A stretch of 6,284 nt of DNA from Trueperaceae bacterium (GTDB lineage Bacteria > Deinococcota > Deinococci > Deinococcales > Trueperaceae). The position numbers and the translations under genes were made by a program. This document shows positions 1 to 5,825 of this stretch, piece by piece; within the stretch, counting starts at the first letter, position 1, and each line of letters begins with the position of its first letter. The notes under the pieces are model-generated. The model searched no databases. It had not been told where the DNA came from and saw nothing but the letters and a program-made list of their open reading frames with translations. The stretch lies in the NCBI GenBank assembly GCA_007122815.1, contig SKSV01000361.1:1-6284 (forward strand), in the 5' to 3' direction.

Positions 1-1899
1 CATGTCGACCTGGCTGGGGCACTCGGCCTTGCAGGCCTTGCAGGCCAGGCAGAGCTCCAGCGCGCCCATCACCTCGTGGCTGGTGAGCCCGCCCGGCAAG
101 CGGCCGGTGAGCGCGTCGCGCAGCAGGTTGGCGCGCCCGCGGGTGCTGTGCTCCTCGTCGCGCGTCGCCATGTACGAGGGGCACATGGTGCCGACGCCCT
201 CCTTGCGGCAGGCGCCGACGCCCGAGCACATCTCCACCGCGCCCATGAACCCGTCCTGGTCACTGAAGTCGAGCACGGTGGGCAGCTCCACGTGCGGGTA
301 GTCGACTCCGTAGCGCAGGTTCTCCGTCATGGGCGGCGCGTCGACGACCTTGCCGGGGTTCAGCAGCCCGAGTGGGTCGAAGGAACGCTTGAGAGCCTGG
401 AAGTCTGAGTAGAGGACATCTCCGAAGAGCTCGCGGTTCTTCTCGGAGCGGATCAGGCCGTCGCCGTGCTCGCCTGACCAGGAGCCGCCGTAGCGCTTGA
501 CGAGCGCGAACACCTCGTCTGAGATGTTGCGGTAGGCGGCGACCCCGGCTTCGCTCTTCAGGTCGAGGTGGGGTCGCATGTGGATCACGCCCACGGACGC
601 GTGCGCGTAGAGCGACACCGGCGCCCCGTGCCGACGGCACACCTCGAGCACGGCGGGCACGTACGCAGCCAGGTGCTCGACCGGGATGGCGGCATCCTCG
701 ATGAAGGGCGTCGGCTTCGCTGCGCCCTTGACGGTGGCGTAGATGCCGAGGCCCTTGCGGCGGAAGTCGAGGATGTCGTGCTGCTCCTCGTCGCCGAGCG
801 CCTCGTGGATCGCGTAGCAGCGTGCGGTGATGTCGCTGTCCGCACGAAGCGCAGCCAACCGCTCGCTCAGGACGCCGTCGTCGGGCCCGTCGAACTCCAC
901 CGCCAGCACCGCGGCGGGCTCGCCGCGCAACCAGCCGAGGAGCGGCGTCAACGCGGGGTTGCGCCGCCCGAGGTCGAAGAGGTCGCGGTCCATGATCTCG
1001 ACCGCTGAGGGGCCGTGCCGGTTGATGAACGGAACCGCCTCCAGCGACGCCACCAGCGTGTCGAAGTGCAGCATGGCGAGGCAGCGCCGAGCGGGAACGG
1101 GGTGCAGCTTCAAGGTGACGTCGAGGATCAACGCCAGCGTGCCCTCGCTCCCGCAGACGAGCTTGGAGAGATCCAGGGGGCGGCCGAAGGCGAGCTCGTC
1201 GAGGTTGTACCCACCGACGCGCCGCATGACCTTCGGGAAGCGCGCCGCTATCTCGTCCTCGTGTTCATCCAAGATGCGCTTGACCGTCCGGTACGCCTCG
1301 CCCTCGATGCCCTTCCGGCCCAGCTTCTCGGCCAGAGCCTCGCCCTCTAGGGCGCGCAGTTCGGTGACGCTTCCATCCGCCAGCATCACCGTCATGGCCA
1401 GCACCTGGTCGACCGTCTTGCCGTACTTGATCGAGCGGGTGCCGGCGGAGTTGTTGGCGACCATGCCGCCCACGGTCGCCCGGTCGGTGGTCGCCACGTC
1501 GGGCGTGAACTGCAGACCGTGCGGCGTCAAGAGGGCGTTCAGGTGATCGCGCACGACCCCTGGCTCCACCCGCGCGGTGCGTGCGCTCACGTCGATCTCC
1601 ACCACGTCGCACATGTGCCTGGAGAAGTCGATGACGACGGCTTCGGCGACGGCCTGACCCGCCAAGCTCGTGCCGCCACCGCGCGGTAGGACCGCGACGC
1701 CCTCCTGCGCGGCGATCTCCATGATGGTTCGCACGTCTTCTCGATCACGCGGGAAGACCACCCCGTGCGGAGCGATCTGGTACGGGCTGGCGTCCGTGGC
1801 GTACAGCGAGCGAGCGACCGGATCGAAGCGGACCTCGCCGCGCAGCCTCTCGCGCAGTATGCGCTCCAGACGCGCGCCGGGCTCGGGGTATCGCGGCAT
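1..1899 (-). CDS. FAD-binding and (Fe-S)-binding oxidoreductase (D-lactate/glycolate dehydrogenase type), partial at the left edge
   Basis: The first 633 residues are visible, reading leftward, and the frame is still open at base 1. The N-terminal half is a PCMH/VAO-type FAD domain: a flavin-binding loop PRGGGTSLAG (residues 72-81), VGGMVANNSAGTRS (143-156) and GSEGTLALI (250-258). The FAD-oxidase C-terminal domain follows, with HASVGVIHMRP (433-443), SGEHGDGLIRSE (475-486) and LLNPGKVVD (512-520). Next come Fe-S motifs: C558, C564 and C573 leading into CPSYMATRDEEHSTRGRA (573-590), then a ferredoxin-like C617-x2-C620-x2-C623-x3-C627-P. This order is that of GlcD-GlcF or YdiJ-like fusions, which oxidise D-2-hydroxy acids such as D-lactate or glycolate and pass electrons through Fe-S centres. 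Such fusions are usually 900-1000 residues, so roughly the last third (remaining Fe-S region and CCG domains) should lie outside the window. The substrate cannot be read from sequence. The ATG at 1899 has no Shine-Dalgarno; an in-frame GTG at 1914 has GGAG (1922-1919) 4 nt upstream and is an alternative start. The gene follows recJ by 40 nt, probably on the same transcript. Confidence 0.9.
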   Translation of the reverse strand, partial: MPRYPEPGARLERILRERLRGEVRFDPVARSLYATDASPYQIAPHGVVFPRDREDVRTIMEIAAQEGVAVLPRGGGTSLAGQAVAEAVVIDFSRHMCDVVEIDVSARTARVEPGVVRDHLNALLTPHGLQFTPDVATTDRATVGGMVANNSAGTRSIKYGKTVDQVLAMTVMLADGSVTELRALEGEALAEKLGRKGIEGEAYRTVKRILDEHEDEIAARFPKVMRRVGGYNLDELAFGRPLDLSKLVCGSEGTLALILDVTLKLHPVPARRCLAMLHFDTLVASLEAVPFINRHGPSAVEIMDRDLFDLGRRNPALTPLLGWLRGEPAAVLAVEFDGPDDGVLSERLAALRADSDITARCYAIHEALGDEEQHDILDFRRKGLGIYATVKGAAKPTPFIEDAAIPVEHLAAYVPAVLEVCRRHGAPVSLYAHASVGVIHMRPHLDLKSEAGVAAYRNISDEVFALVKRYGGSWSGEHGDGLIRSEKNRELFGDVLYSDFQALKRSFDPLGLLNPGKVVDAPPMTENLRYGVDYPHVELPTVLDFSDQDGFMGAVEMCSGVGACRKEGVGTMCPSYMATRDEEHSTRGRANLLRDALTGRLPGGLTSHEVMGALELCLACKACKAECPSQVDM

Positions 1900-1939
1900 G
1901 CGGCAGTATGGCACGCCGCTCCGGCACCCCCGTGAAGCC

Positions 1940-4132
1940 CTAGATCGAGTCTCCGGTAGGAGCGACCCGGCCCTTGCCCAGCAGGTCCGCTACGGCTCGA
2001 GCCGCCTCCTCCGGCGGCAGCGCCTCGATGAAGGTAGCCAGGCTCTCGAGCGCGTGACGCGCCACGAGCGCCGCGCGGAGACTGGGCGAGTCGTAGGGAT
2101 CGACGCGGAGACCCGCCCTGGCGCGGCCGCGCTCGTCGAGGAGGTCGAGCTCCGTCAGCACCCTCCGCAGCCTCTCCGCCAGCTCGTCCCGCCACGGCCA
2201 GGGTCGACCGCGCTTGCTCAGCACGAAGGCTCGGCGCGCGTCGCTCACGCGTGGGAACGCTGCCGCCAAGCGCCTGAGCTGGCTGGGACCGGACTCCCCC
2301 AGGTCGAGGTAGACGTCCTCATCGCTGCCGAGCGCGCTGCTGAGCGGAGCGAGAGGAGCGCCCTCGCTCGGCTCGATCGCGCGCACCACCGTGACTCCCT
2401 CTCCGTGTTGCTGTGGTGAGCCTATGTGGAGCCTGCCGTTGGTACCGGCGCCCCTCAGGGCGACGCCACCCGAACGCGCCAGGCCCCGGATGCGGAGCTC
2501 CACGCTGGTGCGCTCGCGGAACGTCGAGGTCGTCACGGTCGCCAAGCCGACGCCTGACTCGCCTGCCCGCCAGCGCTCCGCCAGGTGCCCGAGACCCCAG
2601 CCCACCGCGCGCACGCCCTCCAGGCTGGTCTGGAGATGCTTGCCCGCCTGGCCCATGGAGCGCACTCGGTCGAGGCGCGAGGCCAGCGCGAAGAGCGGCT
2701 CCTCGTGCCCGACGCCGTAGGGCTCCAGCGCCTGCAGGGCTGAGTGGAGGTCGGCGTCGACCTGGCTCGGGTGCAAGAGCGCGTCAGCGGTGAGGCTCGG
2801 TGGGGGTACCGCGACTTCGGAGACGTGAGCGCAGACCGCTTCGCGGAACGCCTCGAAGCGGGACTCGTCGAGGCTGAAGCCGGCCGCTGCGGCGTGCCCG
2901 CCCCAGCGGACGAGGTGCTCGTGCGCGGCCTGTAGCGCCGCTACCGCCGAGAGGCCCTCCGGAGCGCGCACGCTCCCCTTACCCTTCGCGACGACGAACA
3001 CGGGCTTGTGGTAACGCTCGAGCAGTTGGCTCGCCACGATGCCCATCACCCCCGGATGCCACTCGGGGTGGCGCAGTACCAACGCCGGCGAGTCGTCGGC
3101 CATGACCTTGGCCTGCTCGAACATGCTCTCCTGGAGGCGTCTCCGCTCCTCGTTGAAGCTCTCGAGCAAGGTAGCCAGCACGCGCCCGCGGCGCTCGTCG
3201 TGCGTCAGGAGCAACTCGAGCGCCACGTCGGCTCGCCCCAACCGGCCCGCGGCGTTCAGGCGCGGGCCGAGCACGAAGGCGACGTGCCGCGCGGTGAGCG
3301 GCTCCCGCAGCTTGCTGAGGGCGACGAGCGCCCTGAGGCCCGGGCGCTCGGAGTCCGCTAGGCGCTCGAGTCCCTCCCTCACCAGGGACCGGTTGTGCCC
3401 GAGCAGCGGTGCCACGTCGGCGATGGTGCCGATGGCAGCCAGGTCGGTCAGCGCGGACGGGGGCTGGAGCCCTAGCAGCTCGTGGAGTGCCCACAGCAGG
3501 TGGTACGCCAGCCCCGCGCCGGTCATGCCTGGTGCGGCGTCGCGTGGGTGGACGACGAGGGCGTCAGGCAAGGTGGAGCCGCTCAGGTGGTGGTCGGTGA
3601 CGATCACGTCGAGCCCCGCCGCGCGCAGCGCCGCGATCTCCTGCACGTCGCCGATGCCGCAGTCCAGGGTCACGAAGAGGTCGGCCTGGGCAGCGTGCTC
3701 GGGAACGCGGGCGCGGCTGATGCCGTAGCCGTCGCTGAGGCGATCGGGGACGAAGGGCGTGACGCGTGCTCCTAGCGCGCGCAACCCGAGCGTCATCAGC
3801 GCCGTCGCGGTCACCCCGTCGGCGTCGTAATCGCCGTGCAGGAGCACACGTTCGCGGCGCTCGAGCGCCACGGCAAGGCGCTCCGCCGCAGCTCGCAACC
3901 CGGGCACGGGAGCGAGAGTCAACGGCGCGGCGAGCTGCTCGACCACCCGCTCGCGCAACCCCCGCGCCCACACCGTCGAGGCCAGCAGTGGATGCACCCG
4001 AAGCTCCTCGACGAGGCGTGCCACCTCGCTCAGCGGGGCGGGCGAGCGCACGCTGTAGGCCGTCTCGGGTGCTGCGATCATGCTGCGCGAGCGCTCAGGG
4101 GCGCGCACCGGCGCACCTGGCTCGGGGCTCAC
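1940..4132 (-). CDS. recJ: Single-stranded-DNA-specific exonuclease RecJ
   Basis: A 730-residue protein of the DHH phosphoesterase family. RecJ degrades single-stranded DNA 5' to 3' and acts in RecF-pathway recombination, base-excision and mismatch repair. Visible motifs: metal-binding DYDADG (101-106), TLDCGIG (155-161), TDHH (179-182), GTIADV (235-240) and GPRLNAAGRLG (289-299). The DHHA1 domain carries HPGVMGIVASQLLERY (359-374) and GGHAAAAGF (411-419). An OB-fold-like segment at about 450-550 includes LEPYGVGHEEPLF (469-481). Residues from about 555 to 730 form an extra C-terminal region, which fits the domain IV known from Deinococcus RecJ, although I recognise no motif in it. All expected catalytic Asp and His residues are present, so the enzyme should be active. 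The GTG start overlaps the lapA stop (GTGA), which suggests translational coupling. No clear Shine-Dalgarno precedes it; an ATG at 4081 (residue 18) is an alternative start just before the conserved part. The FAD/Fe-S oxidase follows after 40 nt. Confidence 0.96.
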   Translation of the reverse strand: MSPEPGAPVRAPERSRSMIAAPETAYSVRSPAPLSEVARLVEELRVHPLLASTVWARGLRERVVEQLAAPLTLAPVPGLRAAAERLAVALERRERVLLHGDYDADGVTATALMTLGLRALGARVTPFVPDRLSDGYGISRARVPEHAAQADLFVTLDCGIGDVQEIAALRAAGLDVIVTDHHLSGSTLPDALVVHPRDAAPGMTGAGLAYHLLWALHELLGLQPPSALTDLAAIGTIADVAPLLGHNRSLVREGLERLADSERPGLRALVALSKLREPLTARHVAFVLGPRLNAAGRLGRADVALELLLTHDERRGRVLATLLESFNEERRRLQESMFEQAKVMADDSPALVLRHPEWHPGVMGIVASQLLERYHKPVFVVAKGKGSVRAPEGLSAVAALQAAHEHLVRWGGHAAAAGFSLDESRFEAFREAVCAHVSEVAVPPPSLTADALLHPSQVDADLHSALQALEPYGVGHEEPLFALASRLDRVRSMGQAGKHLQTSLEGVRAVGWGLGHLAERWRAGESGVGLATVTTSTFRERTSVELRIRGLARSGGVALRGAGTNGRLHIGSPQQHGEGVTVVRAIEPSEGAPLAPLSSALGSDEDVYLDLGESGPSQLRRLAAAFPRVSDARRAFVLSKRGRPWPWRDELAERLRRVLTELDLLDERGRARAGLRVDPYDSPSLRAALVARHALESLATFIEALPPEEAARAVADLLGKGRVAPTGDSI
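4129..4132 (-). other. GTGA stop/start overlap of lapA-like gene and recJ
   Basis: Read leftward, the GTG start of recJ (4132-4130) and the TGA stop of the LapA-like gene (4131-4129) share bases as GTGA. Such 4-nt overlaps usually mean that the ribosome finishing the first gene restarts on the second. This fits the lack of a clear Shine-Dalgarno before recJ. It is also the main argument for this recJ start over the ATG at 4081. Confidence 0.75.
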
Positions 4133-4488
4133 AGGTAATCGCTGGGGTCGTCGCCGTGCCGTCCACCGGTGCCGTCTCTAGGGTCGGCGCGGTCCGGGAT
4201 CACCGCGGTGCGGTCTGGGCCAGCGCGGTCGGGTTCGAGCTGGTCCAGGAGCCTATCGCGCTCGGTGCGCAGGCTGGTCAGTTTCCGCTCCAGCCGCCAG
4301 GTTCGGATGCGTGCCGGCAGCCACCCCACGAACCAGGCCACCACGATCGCCACCGCCACGACCACCGAAGCGGGCATGGAGATCAGCCCCGGCAAGCTCA
4401 CGTTCTCGGGGTTGGCGGCGTGGAAGACGGTGACGTAGGCGGCTAGGAGCACGAGAGCGACGACCTGCGCGACCCGGATGGCTTTCAC
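4129..4488 (-). CDS. LapA-domain (DUF1049) small membrane protein
   Basis: A 119-residue protein starting MKAIRVAQ. It has two hydrophobic segments (about residues 5-23 and 38-58) joined by a short loop with FHAANPENVSLPG (22-34), the usual LapA-domain pattern. A basic, coiled-coil-like stretch follows (about 60-84, WRLERKLTSLRTERDRLLDQ), then a charged, low-complexity tail rich in Asp, Arg, Gly and Pro (86-119). In E. coli, LapA (YciS) works with LapB in controlling lipopolysaccharide synthesis; elsewhere the domain's role is unclear, so I give no symbol. I chose the GTG at 4488 because GGAGGT (4498-4493) lies 4 nt upstream. The ATG at 4503 would precede that site and has no ribosome binding site. 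The reading frame stays open to 4656, but the upstream part is low-complexity Arg/Glu/Ala encoded by the GC-rich intergenic repeat and is probably not translated. Its stop overlaps the recJ start by 4 nt. It is the first gene of the leftward unit. Confidence 0.85.
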   Translation of the reverse strand: MKAIRVAQVVALVLLAAYVTVFHAANPENVSLPGLISMPASVVVAVAIVVAWFVGWLPARIRTWRLERKLTSLRTERDRLLDQLEPDRAGPDRTAVIPDRADPRDGTGGRHGDDPSDYL

Positions 4489-4492
4489 GGCG

Positions 4493-4498
4493 ACCTCC
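4493..4498 (-). promoter_or_regulatory. Ribosome binding site of the LapA-like gene
   Basis: GGAGGT on the minus strand, separated by 4 nt (CGCC) from the GTG at 4488. It is a near-full anti-16S match and decides the start: the upstream ATG at 4503 overlaps the promoter side of this site and cannot use it. Confidence 0.8.
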
Positions 4499-4505
4499 GG
4501 CATCC

Positions 4506-4511
4506 AGTCTA
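4506..4511 (-). promoter_or_regulatory. Candidate -10 element of the lapA-recJ-oxidase unit
   Basis: TAGACT on the minus strand keeps the key positions of TATAAT (TAnAnT, four of six). A start about 7 nt downstream would give a very short leader that just includes the GGAGGT site and the GTG at 4488. No TTGACA-like -35 lies at the expected distance. The same hexamer occurs upstream of lemA. Support is by position and motif only. Confidence 0.45.
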
Positions 4512-4539
4512 CCGCGCGCTCGGCCTCGCTCGCGATCCC

Positions 4540-4593
4540 GCGTCGGCGCGGTGCGCGCTCGCGCTGTGCGCGCTCGCGCTCCCGCGCCGGCGC
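4540..4593. repeat. 12-bp inverted repeat enclosing the tandem repeat
   Basis: Arms 4540-4551 (GCGTCGGCGCGG) and 4582-4593 (CCGCGCCGGCGC) are reverse complements at 11 of 12 positions, the exception being a T opposite G. The 30-nt loop between them is almost exactly the 2 x 15-bp tandem repeat. As RNA or single-stranded DNA it could form a strong GC stem. It lies upstream of both candidate -10 elements, so it would not be in either short leader if those promoters are right. The second arm also contains the perfect 10-bp palindrome GCGCCGGCGC (4584-4593). Chance is possible in such GC-rich DNA. Confidence 0.5.
4551..4580. repeat. Exact 2 x 15-bp tandem repeat in the divergent intergenic region
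   Basis: GTGCGCGCTCGCGCT at 4551-4565 is repeated without change at 4566-4580 and ends sharply on both sides. It lies between the divergently transcribed LapA-like gene and mnmA, about 40 nt beyond the candidate lapA -10 and about 80 nt before the mnmA one. It may be a slippage product, a pair of protein-binding sites, or simply unstable GC-rich DNA. Confidence 0.85.
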
Positions 4594-4660
4594 CGTGCGC
4601 TCCTTCGCTATGCTCGCGTGCGCTGTTCGCAACGAGAACCCCGACAGCGAGGCCATCGCT

Positions 4661-4666
4661 TACACT
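4661..4666 (+). promoter_or_regulatory. Candidate -10 element giving a leaderless mnmA mRNA
   Basis: TACACT (TAnAnT, four of six matches to TATAAT) ends 8 nt before the ATG of mnmA. A start 7-8 nt downstream would fall on or next to the ATG, so the mRNA would have no 5' leader. In agreement, no usable Shine-Dalgarno precedes this ATG; the only purine run, AGGG at 4669-4672, is 2 nt away and too close. Leaderless genes with a -10 element just before the start codon are common in Deinococcus. No -35 match is seen. Confidence 0.5.
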
Positions 4667-4674
4667 GCAGGGCC

Positions 4675-5802
4675 ATGTCGCGCGCGACCATCCAGACTCC
4701 CGGCCCGGACCAGTCGCCTCCTCGCACCAAGGTGCTGGCGGCGATGTCGGGCGGCGTCGACTCGTCCGTGGCTACCGCGCTGCTCGCCGAGCAGGGTTTC
4801 GACGTGCTCGGCGCGATGCTGCGGTTCTGGCCCGACGACCGGCCCGAAGGTGCCTTCGACGTCTGCTGCAGCCCCGAAGCCGCCTTCGACGCGCGCCGCA
4901 TCGCCGACAAGCTCGAGGTGCCCTTCTACCTTCTCGACGCGCGCGAGCTCTTCCAGGAGATCGTCGTCGACCCGTTCGTGCCGAGCTACCAGGCCGGCCA
5001 GACCCCCAACCCCTGCGTCTGGTGCAACCGCCACGTCAAGCTCGGCGACACCGTGGCGCGCGCCCAGCGGCTCGGGTGCAGCTTCGTGGCCACCGGCCAC
5101 TACGTCCGACGCGTCGACGGACCACTCGGGGTCGAGCTGCATAGAGGCGTCGACGACGACAAGGACCAGACCTACTTCCTGTGGGCCCTGCCGCGCAGCG
5201 TCCTGCCTTACCTCCTCTTCCCACTCGGCGAACTCACCAAGGACGAGGTGCGCCAGCAGGCGGTGCAGCGCGGGCTCTCGGTCGCTTGGAAACGCTCCTC
5301 GAGCGGGCTCTGCTTCGTGCCGGACACCGTCAAGGCGTACCTGGAGGAGCGCCTCGAGAGCCGGCCCGGACCCGTCGTCGACGTCAGCCAGGACGGCGCC
5401 GTGGTGGGTGAGCACGACGGGGTGGCGTTCTACACGATCGGTCAGAAGAAGGGTCTCGGGCTGTGGAAGTCGCACCTCGAGCGCTTCGTTGTCGACCTCG
5501 ACGCGAAGAGCAACACCGTAGTGGTAGGGACCCGAGAGGACTGCAGCTGGAGCGCGCTCGAAGCTGACCGCGTGAACCTCCTGTGCCACGAGAGCGAGCT
5601 CCCGACGCGGGTGCTGGCGCAGGTGCGCTACCGGCAGGCGCCGCAACCCGCCAGCCTCGAGCGGCTCTTGGAGGAGCGCGTGCGGCTGCGCTTCGACGAG
5701 CCGCAGTTCGCCGTGACGTTGGGACAGTCGGCGGTGTTCTTCGACGGCGAGCGGCTCTTGGGGGGAGGCGTAATCGCCTCGCGAGGCGACGGCGAGGGCT
5801 AG
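4675..5802 (+). CDS. mnmA: tRNA-specific 2-thiouridylase MnmA
   Basis: A 375-residue cytoplasmic enzyme, normal for the family. It adenylates C2 of the wobble uridine U34 in tRNAs for Lys, Glu and Gln with ATP and inserts sulfur supplied by cysteine desulfurase relays, giving s2U34. The N-terminal PP-loop is SGGVDSS (25-31). NPCVWCNRHVKLG (112-124) carries the family's active cysteine at C117 with a further cysteine at C114. ATGHYVRR (139-146) and DDKDQTYFLW (161-170) are tRNA/ATP-site motifs. SSGLCFVPD (209-217) carries the second catalytic cysteine, C213. FYTIGQKKGLG (252-262) begins the central domain, and a C-terminal beta-barrel domain follows (about 285-369, ending GGGVIASRG). The frame is open from an ATG at 4618, but that would add 19 unconserved residues without a ribosome site. 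The ATG at 4675 directly after a -10-like element fits better. It diverges from the lapA-recJ unit, and lemA follows after 23 nt, probably partly co-transcribed. Confidence 0.96.
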   Translation: MSRATIQTPGPDQSPPRTKVLAAMSGGVDSSVATALLAEQGFDVLGAMLRFWPDDRPEGAFDVCCSPEAAFDARRIADKLEVPFYLLDARELFQEIVVDPFVPSYQAGQTPNPCVWCNRHVKLGDTVARAQRLGCSFVATGHYVRRVDGPLGVELHRGVDDDKDQTYFLWALPRSVLPYLLFPLGELTKDEVRQQAVQRGLSVAWKRSSSGLCFVPDTVKAYLEERLESRPGPVVDVSQDGAVVGEHDGVAFYTIGQKKGLGLWKSHLERFVVDLDAKSNTVVVGTREDCSWSALEADRVNLLCHESELPTRVLAQVRYRQAPQPASLERLLEERVRLRFDEPQFAVTLGQSAVFFDGERLLGGGVIASRGDGEG

Positions 5803-5809
5803 ACTAGCC
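5797..5809. repeat. CTAG palindrome over the mnmA stop codon
   Basis: GGCTAG-A-CTAGCC is a perfect 6-bp inverted repeat around one central base. It contains the mnmA stop TAG (5800-5802) and the -10-like TAGACT upstream of lemA. With a 1-nt spacer it is a poor RNA hairpin and no U-run follows, so it is not a terminator. A small DNA operator is more likely than a structural RNA, but no binding protein can be named. Confidence 0.55.
5800..5805 (+). promoter_or_regulatory. Candidate -10 element upstream of lemA
   Basis: TAGACT, identical to the candidate -10 of the LapA-like gene, lies 20 nt before the lemA GTG (17 nt in the lapA case). It overlaps the mnmA stop codon and sits inside the CTAG palindrome. 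A start near 5812 would give a leader of about 14 nt containing the Shine-Dalgarno. There is no clear -35. lemA may instead depend on read-through from mnmA. Confidence 0.35.
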
Positions 5810-5812
5810 GGC

Positions 5813-5820
5813 AGAGGAGG
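5813..5820 (+). promoter_or_regulatory. Ribosome binding site of lemA
   Basis: AGAGGAGG is a strong Shine-Dalgarno with a 5-nt spacer (CCACT) before the GTG at 5826. It fixes the lemA start. Confidence 0.85.
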
Positions 5821-5825
5821 CCACT

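Noticed and set aside
29..48. Short tandem-like repeat GCAGGCCTT / GCAGGCCAG
   Set aside because: It encodes the CxxCxxC spacing (Ala-Cys-Lys) of the Fe-S motif, so it follows from the protein sequence.
827..1546. A 239-codon plus-strand frame opposite the FAD/Fe-S oxidase
   Set aside because: It is composed mostly of Ser, Arg, Pro and Ala, lies wholly antisense to a well-conserved gene, and has no recognisable domain.
4504..4656. N-terminal extension of the LapA-like protein to the ATG at 4656
   Set aside because: The added residues are low-complexity (Arg/Glu/Ala repeats from the tandem repeat). The GGAGGT site before the GTG at 4488 gives a better start.
4478..5521. A 347-codon plus-strand frame across the intergenic region and mnmA
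   Set aside because: It is a Ser/Arg/Thr/Ala-rich shadow of mnmA in another frame, with no family match by eye.
4660..5646. A 328-codon open frame on the minus strand opposite mnmA
   Set aside because: It is antisense to a clear mnmA, rich in Val, Ala, Glu and Arg as GC-rich mirror frames are, and shows no family motif or ribosome site.
5658..5761. 14-bp direct repeat CGAGCGGCTCTTGG at 5658-5671 and 5748-5761
   Set aside because: Both copies lie in the same mnmA reading frame and encode ERLL. Reuse of favoured codons explains it.
5797..5825. Possible terminator between mnmA and lemA
   Set aside because: The palindrome has a 1-nt spacer, is not followed by a T-run, and leads straight into the lemA ribosome site.
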